From an uncultured Coriobacteriia bacterium (GTDB taxonomy: Bacteria; Actinomycetota; Coriobacteriia; Coriobacteriales; QAMH01): 64,000 nucleotides of DNA. Numbering within the stretch: the first letter of the stretch is position 1; every line of letters begins with the position of its first letter. The position numbers and the translations under genes were made by a program. Positions 1 through 8,039 of the stretch are shown in pieces. The DNA is taken from positions 30,225 to 94,224 of the forward strand of contig CAUHSG010000007.1 of NCBI GenBank assembly GCA_959608885.1, in the 5' to 3' direction. Under the pieces are notes generated by a model. That model was not told the origin of the DNA. It made no database searches and worked only from the letters and a program-made list of their open reading frames with translations.

Positions 1-230
1 ACGCCCTTGCCCTGCACGACGTCGAAGACGACGATGGGGCGCACGTTCCACGAGCCATCGCTACCCTGCTCCAGGCGACAGGCTCCGTACATCGTGTTGT
101 CCGGCGTCACGGCGACACGCACGTTCTCGGGACTCTGCAAATCGCTAAAGCCCTCGACCGAAAACAGGTACCGGATGAGGTCCATATCCGCCTCGACGCA
201 ATCGCGGATATGGTATTCGGGTGCGATCAT
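1..230 (-). CDS. GNAT-family N-acetyltransferase, 3' part cut by the window edge
   Basis: The first 76 residues of a protein are visible and the reading frame runs off the left edge. The last visible segment, RPIVVFDVVQGKGV, looks like the beta4-loop-alpha3 acetyl-CoA pyrophosphate loop (Q-G-x-G) of GNAT acetyltransferases, and the N-terminal part has the usual IRDCVEAD-type beta1/alpha1 start. The ATG (230-228) overlaps the TGA of the upstream flavin reductase gene as ATGA, so the two are probably translationally coupled. The acceptor substrate cannot be inferred. Family assignment rests on one motif in a fragment. Confidence 0.6.
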   Translation of the reverse strand, partial: MIAPEYHIRDCVEADMDLIRYLFSVEGFSDLQSPENVRVAVTPDNTMYGACRLEQGSDGSWNVRPIVVFDVVQGKG

Positions 231-781
231 GCGCTGAATCCTTTCTCGAAGTGCCCAAAGTGACCGCGCTGCCCCATGAGCAGCGCCGAACATGGCTCGA
301 GCTTGCCGTTGCCATCGAGCTCGCCGCGCGTCTCGGCGACGAGTGTGCGCCCGATGAAGAGTTCGTGATCGCCATGCACTTGCGATTCCACCAGCTCGCA
401 TTCTATCCACGAGATGGCCTGTCCGATACGGATGGCGTCGATGCGCGTAGCCGGAAGCGTCATGAGCCCCGCTTCGGCGAAGCGATCCTCGACACCGTGC
501 TTCTTGCCGCATGTCATCGCAACGCACACGGCATCCTCGTCGGCGCCGAGCACGTTCACGACGAAGCTTCCCGACTCGCGCATGGCACGCGCGGTCTGCC
601 CGCCGGGACGAATGGCGACGGCGATGAGGCTCGGCTCGTGCGATATGGGCATGGCCCACGCAATGGTCGCGACCTTGTCAGCGCCCATGGCATCACGTGC
701 CGTAACAAGTGTCACGGTCGAGGGAATGAGCAACGTGGCGATCTCGTTGCCGGTAAGCTCGCTCAAGCTCTCGTCCATCAT
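227..781 (-). CDS. Flavin reductase-like / flavoredoxin domain protein
   Basis: This 184-residue protein has the architecture of the FMN-binding flavin reductase-like family: an N-terminal strand region (ATLLIPSTVTLVTARD), a P-S-L-I-A-V-A-I segment around residues 50-57, and the SGSFVVNVLG strand near residue 70 that contributes to the FMN pocket. Members reduce flavins with NAD(P)H or act as FMN electron carriers (flavoredoxin). It is cytosolic, with no signal peptide. It lies downstream of the ferredoxin-DUF169 gene, separated by a long palindrome, and overlaps the next gene by ATGA. The context suggests an electron-transfer role in the redox cluster, but the partner is unknown. Confidence 0.8.
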   Translation of the reverse strand: MMDESLSELTGNEIATLLIPSTVTLVTARDAMGADKVATIAWAMPISHEPSLIAVAIRPGGQTARAMRESGSFVVNVLGADEDAVCVAMTCGKKHGVEDRFAEAGLMTLPATRIDAIRIGQAISWIECELVESQVHGDHELFIGRTLVAETRGELDGNGKLEPCSALLMGQRGHFGHFEKGFSA

Positions 782-797
782 GGTCTCCTACCCACCG

Positions 798-867
798 ATG
801 AGGCAAATGGACAGGGCAAATGTCTCACGATTCCCGGTGAGACATTTGCCCTGTCCATTTGCCTCAT
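798..867. repeat. Perfect 31-bp inverted repeat with 8-nt loop
   Basis: The arms at 798-828 and 837-867 are exact reverse complements (31 bp) around the loop gattcccg. A further degenerate partial copy of the right arm follows at about 868-895 (tttgcctcatcctgtccatt). It sits between two co-directional minus-strand genes. There is no T-run directly after the stem on either strand, so a classical intrinsic terminator is not obvious. It shares the GAGACA/ATGAGRCAAA core with the palindromes at 6674-6718 and 26296-26334. Confidence 0.85.
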
Positions 868-902
868 TTGCCTCATCCTGTCCATTTGTCTCATTTACGC
901 AC

Positions 903-1883
903 CTACATGATGGGCGGCACGTAAATCTTCATGCGGGACTGCGGGATGGCGCGCTTGGCGAGCTCCCGGCAACCCTCGACAATAGTATCGAGCCGGTTTG
1001 CCGGCACGCCCATGTACATCATATCCTCGCCGATATCGCTCGAGGCACGACCACCATAGCAGCCAAACGAGATGTTCGGCTCATCGTTCATGAGCGGCAG
1101 CAGCGTTGCCTCCACGCATTGCGCATTGAAGCCCGACGCGTGGAAGTCGTGTCGATGCCCGTCGAAGTACGACATGCTCATCGACAGCCACATCATCTGC
1201 TCGGGTGTGCCCGTGAAGACGATGACCTCGGGATGGCGCGTGCATGCGCCAAGCGGTTGCACGAGGGTGGCGCGCTTGGAGTTGGGCGGTAACGTGGGAC
1301 GCTCAGCTACCATCTTGGCCGCGGCCTCGGCGTCCACGACCTTATGGAAGAGCACGTAGATCTCGCCGGTGGCAAGCTTGTCGGGCACGCCAGTCATACC
1401 GAAGATTGAGGTGCCATCAGGGCAGGCATGGCAATGCGGCGGCATGAGTATCGATGCACCGCGCCGCGCCGCGTTCATGCTCTGGCAATAGCGCAACTTC
1501 TCGGTGGGCATGGGTACGTCGGGCAGCGGCTCATCGATGTCGATGAGACCGACGGCCACCGGATGCCAGCGCAGGTCGAGCGCTTCCATGATGGCCTTCT
1601 CCGCCTCGGCGTAATGACACTGCTCCTCGGCGCTGATAGGCTCGGCGCGTTCCTCGCCGGCATACGGGTCGAAGGCCTCGGCGCCGGGCAGCGACTTGAT
1701 CACGATGGCGCGCTGCGGGCACTGGCCCGAGCAGGTCGTGCAGCCGACGCACGCCTCCATGTCGACGGCCTTCGGCATGCCGTTACCATTCACCTCGAGA
1801 CAGTACTGCGGGCAGAACGCCACGCATAGGCCGCAGGCAACGCAGCGATCCGCATCGTGTATGAACTCGTAGTCAGCGCTCAT
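903..1883 (-). CDS. 2x[4Fe-4S] ferredoxin domain fused to DUF169
   Basis: This 326-residue protein begins with a dicluster ferredoxin. Cys14, 17, 20 and 24 and Cys45, 48, 51 and 55 form two C-x2-C-x2-C-x3-C motifs. Residues from about 90 onward match the DUF169 family (COG2043), including conserved Cys/His positions (PPHCHACPDG near residue 150, SFGCYGGRAS near 275). DUF169 proteins have no established reaction. The ferredoxin part implies electron transfer, presumably cytosolic. The gene starts 18 bp after the stop of the radical SAM gene and is almost certainly co-transcribed with it, which suggests it could feed electrons to that enzyme. That role is inference. Confidence 0.8.
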   Translation of the reverse strand: MSADYEFIHDADRCVACGLCVAFCPQYCLEVNGNGMPKAVDMEACVGCTTCSGQCPQRAIVIKSLPGAEAFDPYAGEERAEPISAEEQCHYAEAEKAIMEALDLRWHPVAVGLIDIDEPLPDVPMPTEKLRYCQSMNAARRGASILMPPHCHACPDGTSIFGMTGVPDKLATGEIYVLFHKVVDAEAAAKMVAERPTLPPNSKRATLVQPLGACTRHPEVIVFTGTPEQMMWLSMSMSYFDGHRHDFHASGFNAQCVEATLLPLMNDEPNISFGCYGGRASSDIGEDMMYMGVPANRLDTIVEGCRELAKRAIPQSRMKIYVPPIM

Positions 1884-1901
1884 GGGCTGCTCCTTGTCGC
1901 A

Positions 1902-3209
1902 TTAGGCAGTGGGGCCGGTTCCCCACATCTCGTAGATACGCTCACCGGCGGAATTCGTCATCTGGTAGCTGCAAAACGGAATCACGCGCCCGTCCTTCAT
2001 CGCCACCGTCATCGAGCATTCCGCCATGCGCTCGGTCGTTGTCGTCATCGCGTCCATGTAGTTCATGATGATGACGCTGATGCCGCGATAGAGGTTGACG
2101 CCCTTTTTGTAGAGGATGTCGGGCAGCACCGAGCCCTGTGGGGATGTCGGGTCGTAGTACTGCATGTACTCCTCGCTCGACAGGCCGCGCGTGGCCGGGA
2201 TATAACCGCCGTTTTCATCCGGCATGAGGAAGGTGCCCGTGTCGCACAGCGGATGCGAGCACCCGAGCGGCATGATGTCTGCGACCTTGATGCGCCCATC
2301 GGTCTGCTCCTCGAGCGCGTAGATGGTGTCGCCGGCCGTGTACGGCGCGTACTCGCTCGGCTCGAAGCGCCCCGAAGTGAACGCGGGCTGCAGCGCAACG
2401 CCAATCACCACATCGGAGTTCTCCCAGGCAAAGTCGATGACCTCGCCGACGCGATCGTCGTTCACGCCCTTGACGATGGTCATGCACAGCACGACCTGAA
2501 TGCCCACCTCGCGGCAGTTCTCGATGCATGCCATCTTGTCAGCGAGCATCGCGGCCTTGCCGCATATGGCCTCATAGGGCTCCTCGTCAATGCCATCGAA
2601 AGAGAGGTAGATGCCGGTGATGCCCGCATCGACAAGCTCCTGCAGGTACTTCTTCGAACGACCGATGACGATGCCGTTCGTGTTGATCTCGATGCCGGTG
2701 AAGCCGTGGCGACGCGCGCACATGACGATCTCGGGCAGGTCGCTGCGCACCGTGGGCTCGCCGCCGGTAATCTGCAATCCCGTTTCGGGGCCAACCTTCT
2801 CGGCGAGCGTGGCGATGAGCCCCTCGATCTCGCCGAAGGTGATGCCATCGCTCGGGAAGTCGGCGCTCATGAAGCACACGGGGCACTTCGCGTTGCAACG
2901 GCGCGTGACCTCGATTTCCACCAAAGTGCCACGGCGTAGATGGCGCTTGCACAACCCGCAACTCTTGGGGCATTCGTCGTCGATGGGATAGTCGCGGCAC
3001 TTGGGAGCCGTCGGCGCGACGCGCATCGAACGCAGCCACTCGTAGTGCTCGGCATCTGGCCACACGTAGGTGACGGTCTCGCCGTGCTCGGGGCACGTGC
3101 GCGTCATCCAGACCTTGCCGTCGCCGTCCGCGTAGATATCCGCCTTCAGCTGCGTCAGGCAATGTGGGCACAGCGCATGCGCCGTATGGAGAGTTCGAAT
3201 TTTAGTCAT
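1902..3209 (-). CDS. Radical SAM enzyme, Tes/MJ0619-like family
   Basis: This 435-residue protein has the radical SAM cluster motif RRCNAKCPVCF (Cys105-x3-Cys109-x2-Cys112). Before it come a Cys-rich N-terminus (Cys14, Cys17, Cys39 with CPEHG) and the block C-P-x2-C-G-L-C (residues 80-87). That combination is typical of the family containing archaeal tetraether lipid synthase (Tes) and MJ0619, the pterin methylase of methanopterin synthesis. The GGEPT motif follows at about residue 150. The actual substrate is unknown. Neighbours are a DUF2064 protein upstream and a ferredoxin-DUF169 protein downstream. It could alkylate a lipid or a pterin; the sequence alone does not decide. Confidence 0.78.
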   Translation of the reverse strand: MTKIRTLHTAHALCPHCLTQLKADIYADGDGKVWMTRTCPEHGETVTYVWPDAEHYEWLRSMRVAPTAPKCRDYPIDDECPKSCGLCKRHLRRGTLVEIEVTRRCNAKCPVCFMSADFPSDGITFGEIEGLIATLAEKVGPETGLQITGGEPTVRSDLPEIVMCARRHGFTGIEINTNGIVIGRSKKYLQELVDAGITGIYLSFDGIDEEPYEAICGKAAMLADKMACIENCREVGIQVVLCMTIVKGVNDDRVGEVIDFAWENSDVVIGVALQPAFTSGRFEPSEYAPYTAGDTIYALEEQTDGRIKVADIMPLGCSHPLCDTGTFLMPDENGGYIPATRGLSSEEYMQYYDPTSPQGSVLPDILYKKGVNLYRGISVIIMNYMDAMTTTTERMAECSMTVAMKDGRVIPFCSYQMTNSAGERIYEMWGTGPTA

Positions 3210-3242
3210 AGGTCACCTTATAAAAGTCCTTTTACCTACGAA

Positions 3243-3425
3243 GGTAGCTCTTTTTTCAAACAATTGCGAAGCAGGAAATGCTTTTCGCGAGGCGTCCTTG
3301 CGAGGACTGTCTGAGCGGGCGGTTTCTGCCCGCGAGTTTCCCTAAAGGGACTAGCTTCGCGTCGCCGCACGCAGCCGAGCGAAAAGCATTGACGGGTGCG
3401 GAGCCTGTTTGAAAAAGAGCTACCG
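3243..3425. repeat. MITE-like element with ~19-bp terminal inverted repeats
   Basis: The outer arms read GGTAGCTCTTTTTTCAAACA (3243-3262) and TGTTTGAAAAAGAGCTACC (about 3406-3424), complementary apart from one extra T. Inner arms AATGCTTTTCGC (3278-3289) and GCGAAAAGCATT (3379-3390) pair as well, and smaller hairpins lie in the centre (gcgggc/gcccgc). The whole 183-bp stretch can fold into one long imperfect hairpin. No protein is encoded. The right arm includes the stop codon of the DUF2064 gene at 3420-3422, so the element sits flush against that gene's end. Confidence 0.65.
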
Positions 3426-4343
3426 AAGTATCCCTTCGGTCTCCTCCGGCTCGTGCGCAGGTGCGTCGGCGCCGTCCTCCACGTCATCCAGATACTGACG
3501 CGGATCGTGGTTCTCGTTGGGCGCGGCATGCGGCTTGAGCCCGAGGAAGTCGGCCCATTGCAGGACGCGCTTGGGCACGTAAATGCCCGTCTGATACTCC
3601 GATGCCGTGCGCAGCGCACGAGCGCACGACAGGCAGTGCGCCAGGTCCTCGACCTCGTCAACATCAGCGACAGGTGCGAGGTACGCGTTGGGGATGCCCT
3701 CCTCGACAAGTTTCTCGACGTATCCGTCGAGCGCGGGCCTGCCGGTCATGTTGTAGTAGATGCCCTGGTGGTTGATAGGCGTGTCGAAGTTGAAACCCAC
3801 GAGCGAGGTGCCACACTCCTGGCACGGTGCCTGCACGAAGCCGGGCGTGCCAAGCACCTCAGCGAAGTAGATGAGCCACTGAAATGCCTGGGTCACATGT
3901 GCGCGCGGCAACGTCGGGATATCGGCGCCGATGGAGACGATTGCCTCGTAACCCTGGTCGAAAATCTCCTTAAACGCCATGTCGAAGTGATCGTCGAAGG
4001 TGGCACCGCGGTCGTGCATGTAGTGAATCTCGCGCGGCCACTGTCCGATTTCCTCGATCGTCTCCTTCATGAGGGCGACATTCTTCTCTGGCGTCGTCGA
4101 GATGAAGAGGTCGTAGCTGCGCTCCGGCGCGCTCGGGTCGGCCTCGCGCTCCTCGCGATTCAGCGCCTCGAGATCGTCCATGCACCACATCGCAAGCTCG
4201 GTCACATCCCACAGGCTACGCTTGAAGAACTGGGCCGCTTGCTCCTGCGTGAAGCCGCCACCACGTTCGATGGTGAGACGCGTCTTGACCAGACCTGGAA
4301 TCGGCGGCTTGGAGAAGATGAGAATCGCGTATTTCTTCTGCAT
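3420..4343 (-). CDS. DUF2064 / TIGR04282-like GT-A-fold protein
   Basis: This 307-residue cytosolic protein begins YAILIFSKPPIPGLVKTRL, the nucleotide-binding P-G-x-V-K-T-R-L loop of the DUF2064 family, a GT-A fold group related to MobA- and CofC-type nucleotidyltransferases and often annotated as arsenosugar-type glycosyltransferases. GADIPTLPRAHV is the expected metal-binding region. Two Cys pairs (CQECG and CLSC) are unusual additions. I chose the ATG at 4343 because AAGGAG precedes it at good spacing; a longer frame to 4466 lies inside the upstream gene. It starts 5 bp after the molybdoenzyme gene, indicating co-translation. Whether it transfers a sugar or a nucleotide is unknown. Confidence 0.72.
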   Translation of the reverse strand: MQKKYAILIFSKPPIPGLVKTRLTIERGGGFTQEQAAQFFKRSLWDVTELAMWCMDDLEALNREEREADPSAPERSYDLFISTTPEKNVALMKETIEEIGQWPREIHYMHDRGATFDDHFDMAFKEIFDQGYEAIVSIGADIPTLPRAHVTQAFQWLIYFAEVLGTPGFVQAPCQECGTSLVGFNFDTPINHQGIYYNMTGRPALDGYVEKLVEEGIPNAYLAPVADVDEVEDLAHCLSCARALRTASEYQTGIYVPKRVLQWADFLGLKPHAAPNENHDPRQYLDDVEDGADAPAHEPEETEGILR

Positions 4344-4348
4344 GGGTG

Positions 4349-6568
4349 CTACTCCTTCTTTCTGATGCGGCAGGGAATGCCGTTGTAAATCCACGTCCCG
4401 ATAAGCGGCTCGCGCGCGCCTTCGACGGCACCGCGTGTGAGCCAGTTGATGTTCGATTTGAGACACTCGTCAAAATCGGGGCTGTCCTCGACCGATTCAG
4501 GGTACCACCATCCATATTCGGCGGAGGCCACGTCGTCAAGCATGTTCGCGATATGCACGTATTGGAGCACCTCAACGTCCGGCGCATCCTGGCGCGAGAT
4601 GAGGCAGGCATCCCCCTCCGCAAGACCCAGGCGCTCGGCCGTCGCGGGTGAGAGCTCGACCGTCGGCTTGGGATGGCGAGCGCGCATCGAGGGAACCTCG
4701 AAATACGAGGATGCCCAGTATGGCTGCTTGCGCGCGCCGGTAATGAGCGTGACGCAATCATCCTCGTGACACACGTCCTCGTGCACACCGGTCACGGGCG
4801 TGAACTGCGCGACAAGCCCGGCACCGCGGCGCTGCAGGAACGGGACGGCGAGTTCGACCTTGCCGCTCTCGGTCGCAAAACCGCGCGGCTCGCCTGTTAC
4901 CTCGTCAATCTCGAGATGCTTGAGGTAACGCGCTCCACCACCGCAGATGCCCGTGATGATGAAATCGTCCCAACTCATGCCCGTCGGCTCGATGGTGCGG
5001 GCGAGTTCCTCGGTCAGGTCCTGAGCCGGCCACAGCGCCTCATCACAGCCCATGCGCAGAGCCAAATCGCGCAGGATGACATAGTCCTCACGGCGCTCGA
5101 ACTGCGGCTCGACCGCAGCCGGTCCGCCATAGCAGAAGTCCGAGACACCGCCCATCGCCTGAAAGCAGGGGTGCTCGACAGCTGCGGCAGCGGGCAAAAC
5201 GTAGTCGGCCATGAGGGCCGTGGGTGTCATGATGAACTCAAGCACGACGACGAGATCCATCGCCTCGAGTGCCCGCATAACAAGCTGCGTATCGGCATAG
5301 GTGACCAGTGGATTGGCGCCATCGACGATGAGTGCGCTCACGCGATAGGGTTTGTCCGTGATGGCCGCTTCCCACACGCGTTGCGGCAACGCCGAGGTGA
5401 GATATCGCATGGGCAGATGACGTCCCAGCTTGCCGGTGCGCTCGTCGGCGAGTTCCCAACCGGCATAACTCTGGAGGCCGCAATCAGGCTCGTTGAGGCC
5501 ATGAGCACGAGCCTCGGCAGACAACAGCATGCTGTCCTCGAGCTCGAGCTCGCTCAGGAAGCTCGGTGCCTCGTTGAGAACGTTACCGCCGGGCACGTCG
5601 ACATTGCCCGTGATGGCGCGCAACGCGGCGATGACACGATGCAGCGATGCGGTGTTGGGGCCGATCTGGTCGACACCGCGTCCCGAAAGCAGACCGGCGG
5701 GCTTGCTCGTCGCGTACATGCGGGCAGCCTCGCGAATCTGCTCGACGGACACTTGGGTGATAGCGGCCGCCTCGTCGAGCGTGCGCTCGAAAGCAGCGGC
5801 CTTGAACTCGTCGAAGCCGGAGCACCACTCATCGACGAAGTCATGGTCGTAGAGATCCTCCTCGATGATGACGCGCGCGAGCGCGTACGCGAGAACGAGA
5901 TCAGTACCGGGAAAGGGCGCGAGCCACAGCGTCGCCTTGGCCGCCGTCATCGACAGGCGCGTGTCCACGACGATGAGCTTACCGCCATCGCGAGCGTAGT
6001 CGGCGATGTTGCGCCAGAACAGCGAGTTGTCCGACTCAGCCGGATTGATACCCCAGAGCATCAGGCACTCCGTGAGGTCGGGCCGGAAGTCGCATTCGAC
6101 CGACCAACCGTAGGTCATCGTGTCCATCCAGATGCGCGGATTCCAGCAGATGGGACCGATGCCCATGTTGTTGGGGCTGCCGATGAAGCTCATGAAGCGA
6201 TGCAACGGCCAGTAAACCGCATGCGGACCACCAATGGCACTCGCCACCGTCCACGGACCATGTGCGTCGATGAGCAGGCGCAAACGCGTCGCGATATCGT
6301 CAAGCGCCTCGTCCCAGCTCACGCGGATAAAACCGCCGCCGCCACGCGGCCCTATGCGCTTCAGGGGAAAGTTGACGCGCGTATCCTCGTCATAGAGCTT
6401 CTCGAGATTGAGCCGCCAACGGGGACAGCGGGCAGATACGCTCACATCGTAGGGATAGCGCGTCGCATCAGGCGTGAAGTCGATTACGCGGCCGTCTTCG
6501 ATCGTCGCGTCGAACGCGCATAGATAGCCGCAGTAGTGACAATTGGTTTTACGAATCTCGGTAGTCAT
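4349..6568 (-). CDS. Molybdopterin oxidoreductase (DMSO reductase superfamily), no Tat signal
   Basis: This protein of about 739 residues carries the N-terminal [4Fe-4S] motif Cys10-x2-Cys13-x3-Cys17 with the fourth ligand at Cys48. The conserved MopB core follows: VSWDEALDDIA, a metal-ligand region around GINPAESDN, pterin-binding segments such as IVDGANPLV, and a C-terminal molydopterin dinucleotide-binding domain (SPATAERLGLAEGD). There is no twin-arginine signal, so it should be cytoplasmic. The ATG at 6568 is chosen because homologues start just before the cluster; an in-frame ATG at 6592 is possible. It probably works with the Hdr-like Fe-S protein encoded upstream. The substrate cannot be read from the sequence. 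Confidence 0.85.
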   Translation of the reverse strand: MTTEIRKTNCHYCGYLCAFDATIEDGRVIDFTPDATRYPYDVSVSARCPRWRLNLEKLYDEDTRVNFPLKRIGPRGGGGFIRVSWDEALDDIATRLRLLIDAHGPWTVASAIGGPHAVYWPLHRFMSFIGSPNNMGIGPICWNPRIWMDTMTYGWSVECDFRPDLTECLMLWGINPAESDNSLFWRNIADYARDGGKLIVVDTRLSMTAAKATLWLAPFPGTDLVLAYALARVIIEEDLYDHDFVDEWCSGFDEFKAAAFERTLDEAAAITQVSVEQIREAARMYATSKPAGLLSGRGVDQIGPNTASLHRVIAALRAITGNVDVPGGNVLNEAPSFLSELELEDSMLLSAEARAHGLNEPDCGLQSYAGWELADERTGKLGRHLPMRYLTSALPQRVWEAAITDKPYRVSALIVDGANPLVTYADTQLVMRALEAMDLVVVLEFIMTPTALMADYVLPAAAAVEHPCFQAMGGVSDFCYGGPAAVEPQFERREDYVILRDLALRMGCDEALWPAQDLTEELARTIEPTGMSWDDFIITGICGGGARYLKHLEIDEVTGEPRGFATESGKVELAVPFLQRRGAGLVAQFTPVTGVHEDVCHEDDCVTLITGARKQPYWASSYFEVPSMRARHPKPTVELSPATAERLGLAEGDACLISRQDAPDVEVLQYVHIANMLDDVASAEYGWWYPESVEDSPDFDECLKSNINWLTRGAVEGAREPLIGTWIYNGIPCRIRKKE

Positions 6569-6673
6569 AGCCCATGATTGTACTGCATGCATCGGGCAAA
6601 CACGCGCACTCTCCGGTTACAACACGGCACCGGCAAACAAAGTGGTTACCCGCCATGAGACAGTTGCCGTCAG

Positions 6674-6718
6674 ACGGGATGAGACAAAAGTGACCGGAGC
6701 GTTTTTGTCTCATCCCGT
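6674..6718. repeat. 16-bp inverted repeat with ATGAGACAAAA core
   Basis: The arms acgggatgagacaaaa (6674-6689) and ttttgtctcatcccgt (6703-6718) are perfectly complementary around a GC-rich centre (gtgaccggagcgt). It lies in the 160-bp gap between the CCG-domain gene and the molybdoenzyme gene. The inner 35 bp are nearly identical to those of the repeat at 26296-26334, while the flanking arm bases differ. No U-tract follows the stem on the minus strand. Confidence 0.85.
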
Positions 6719-6728
6719 CCCATCGCCA

Positions 6729-7883
6729 TCAGTCGACGAGCGTCAACTCCTCACTCTCCGAAAGCTCCGCATATGCCGGGTCGGCAAAGAGCGCATCGAC
6801 GTTCGCGTACACCTGCCCCCAATCGACGGAGCAATCAAAGATTTGCTCGAGGTAATGCTGCACAGGCGTGCTTCCCACACCACGCTGCAACGAGTTGACA
6901 CACGAGAAACAGGTCGACAGCACGCGGTCCGCATCGACTCCGTCGATTTCGGCAAGACGCAGGTTGCGGCGATACGCACAATAATCGGGAGCGTACACGC
7001 TCACCATGCCGCCACCTCCGCAACACAGACAGTCACGTTTCTCGTGCGGCATGCTCTTGAATGTCGCGTTCTCAAATAAACTGCGTGCCGCACTGCCAAA
7101 GAAACCAGCAGAGCGGTCGTAACACGCATCGTGAAATGTGATGGCCTCGGTGCTCTGCGATATCATGCCGCGCTCGACGAGCAAATCGGGTAGCCGTACG
7201 ATCTCGATCTCCATCCCCTCGATGAGCTGTGGCAGCAGATGGCCGCAGTGTGGACAGGTCACGACCAGGCGCCCGATTTCCTTCTCACGCAAAAAGGCCT
7301 GCACGCGCTCGCGATAGGCATCGTATTCGGCATAGAAGCCGACATCATAGAAAGTCGCGCCGCAACAGATGAGCAGCGTGTAGGCGGCAATGTCCTCATC
7401 ACGCAACCATTGCGAAACCTTGGCGGTAAGTTCGGGCGCATATGCATATAGCGCACAACCCGGGAAAAATGCGGTGTGATCGGCATCGCCACCCAGATTC
7501 GCCTCGCCCTGGATATAGGTGACGTTCGTGATGTCACCGGTGTCACGGGCGCGCAGCGACGAAAACACGTTGTGCTTGAGATCCGTCCTGAACTTGCGGT
7601 ACAGGGGCCTCAGCTCGGGCTTCTTCTCGAGCAGCAATGCCCTGAGCGGTTTGGTAGCACGAGAGGCGACCAGGTCGACCGGGCAGTTAATCGTACAGCG
7701 ATTGCACAGCGCGCACGTGAAGGGTGCGTAATCCCAGGTATCGTCCCCGTTGAGAATCGACTCGCACAGCTCACCGAGATTAGGCTCGCCATTCGAGAAG
7801 TTACCGCAGTCGGTCTGGGCGCACAGGCCGCAACGGATGCAGCTGTCGGAAAAGTCCTGCACGTCTTCCAGCGGATGATGCAT
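6729..7883 (-). CDS. Hdr/GlpC-like (Fe-S)-binding protein with two CCG domains
   Basis: This 384-residue protein has an N-terminal ferredoxin-like region (CIRCGLCAQTDC near residues 15-26, and CALCNRCTINCP near 57-68). Two cysteine-rich CCG domains follow: FFPGCALY with ICCGA, and FHDACYDRSAG with CLCCGGGG and CFSC. These CCG domains ligate the noncubane clusters of heterodisulfide reductase HdrB/HdrD and occur in GlpC and lactate-utilisation proteins. A GAGAGGA ribosome-binding site precedes the ATG. It is the first gene of the redox cluster and is followed by the molybdoenzyme, so an electron-relay role is likely. The redox partner is not determined. Confidence 0.8.
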   Translation of the reverse strand: MHHPLEDVQDFSDSCIRCGLCAQTDCGNFSNGEPNLGELCESILNGDDTWDYAPFTCALCNRCTINCPVDLVASRATKPLRALLLEKKPELRPLYRKFRTDLKHNVFSSLRARDTGDITNVTYIQGEANLGGDADHTAFFPGCALYAYAPELTAKVSQWLRDEDIAAYTLLICCGATFYDVGFYAEYDAYRERVQAFLREKEIGRLVVTCPHCGHLLPQLIEGMEIEIVRLPDLLVERGMISQSTEAITFHDACYDRSAGFFGSAARSLFENATFKSMPHEKRDCLCCGGGGMVSVYAPDYCAYRRNLRLAEIDGVDADRVLSTCFSCVNSLQRGVGSTPVQHYLEQIFDCSVDWGQVYANVDALFADPAYAELSESEELTLVD

Positions 7884-7912
7884 GTCGAATCCTCTCTCGC
7901 GTCACATCTGCG

Positions 7913-7971
7913 CCCGATTATACGCCAATGTGACAGGGGTCTGACCCCTGTCACATTGGCGTATAATCGGG
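7913..7971. repeat. Perfect 59-bp palindrome containing TATAAT in both arms
   Basis: The 29-bp arms 7913-7941 and 7943-7971 are exact reverse complements around a single T. The centre is ACAGGGGTCTGACCCCTGT, and each outer arm contains the sequence for TATAAT. The minus-strand TATAAT (complement of 7917-7922) lies about 35 bp upstream of the CCG-gene ATG at 7883 and could be its -10 box. A partial extra copy (gcccctgtcac) follows at 7971-7981. Confidence 0.85.
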
Positions 7972-8039
7972 CCCCTGTCACACGCGACCGCAAATCCATA
8001 TGCAAGTGCCATCCGAAGAGCTCGCCTGCACGTAAACTG

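Noticed and set aside
6674..6718. Classical Rho-independent terminator for the CCG gene
   Set aside because: The stem is strong but no U-tract follows it on the minus strand, and the conserved core recurs elsewhere with different flanks, which fits a repeat family better.
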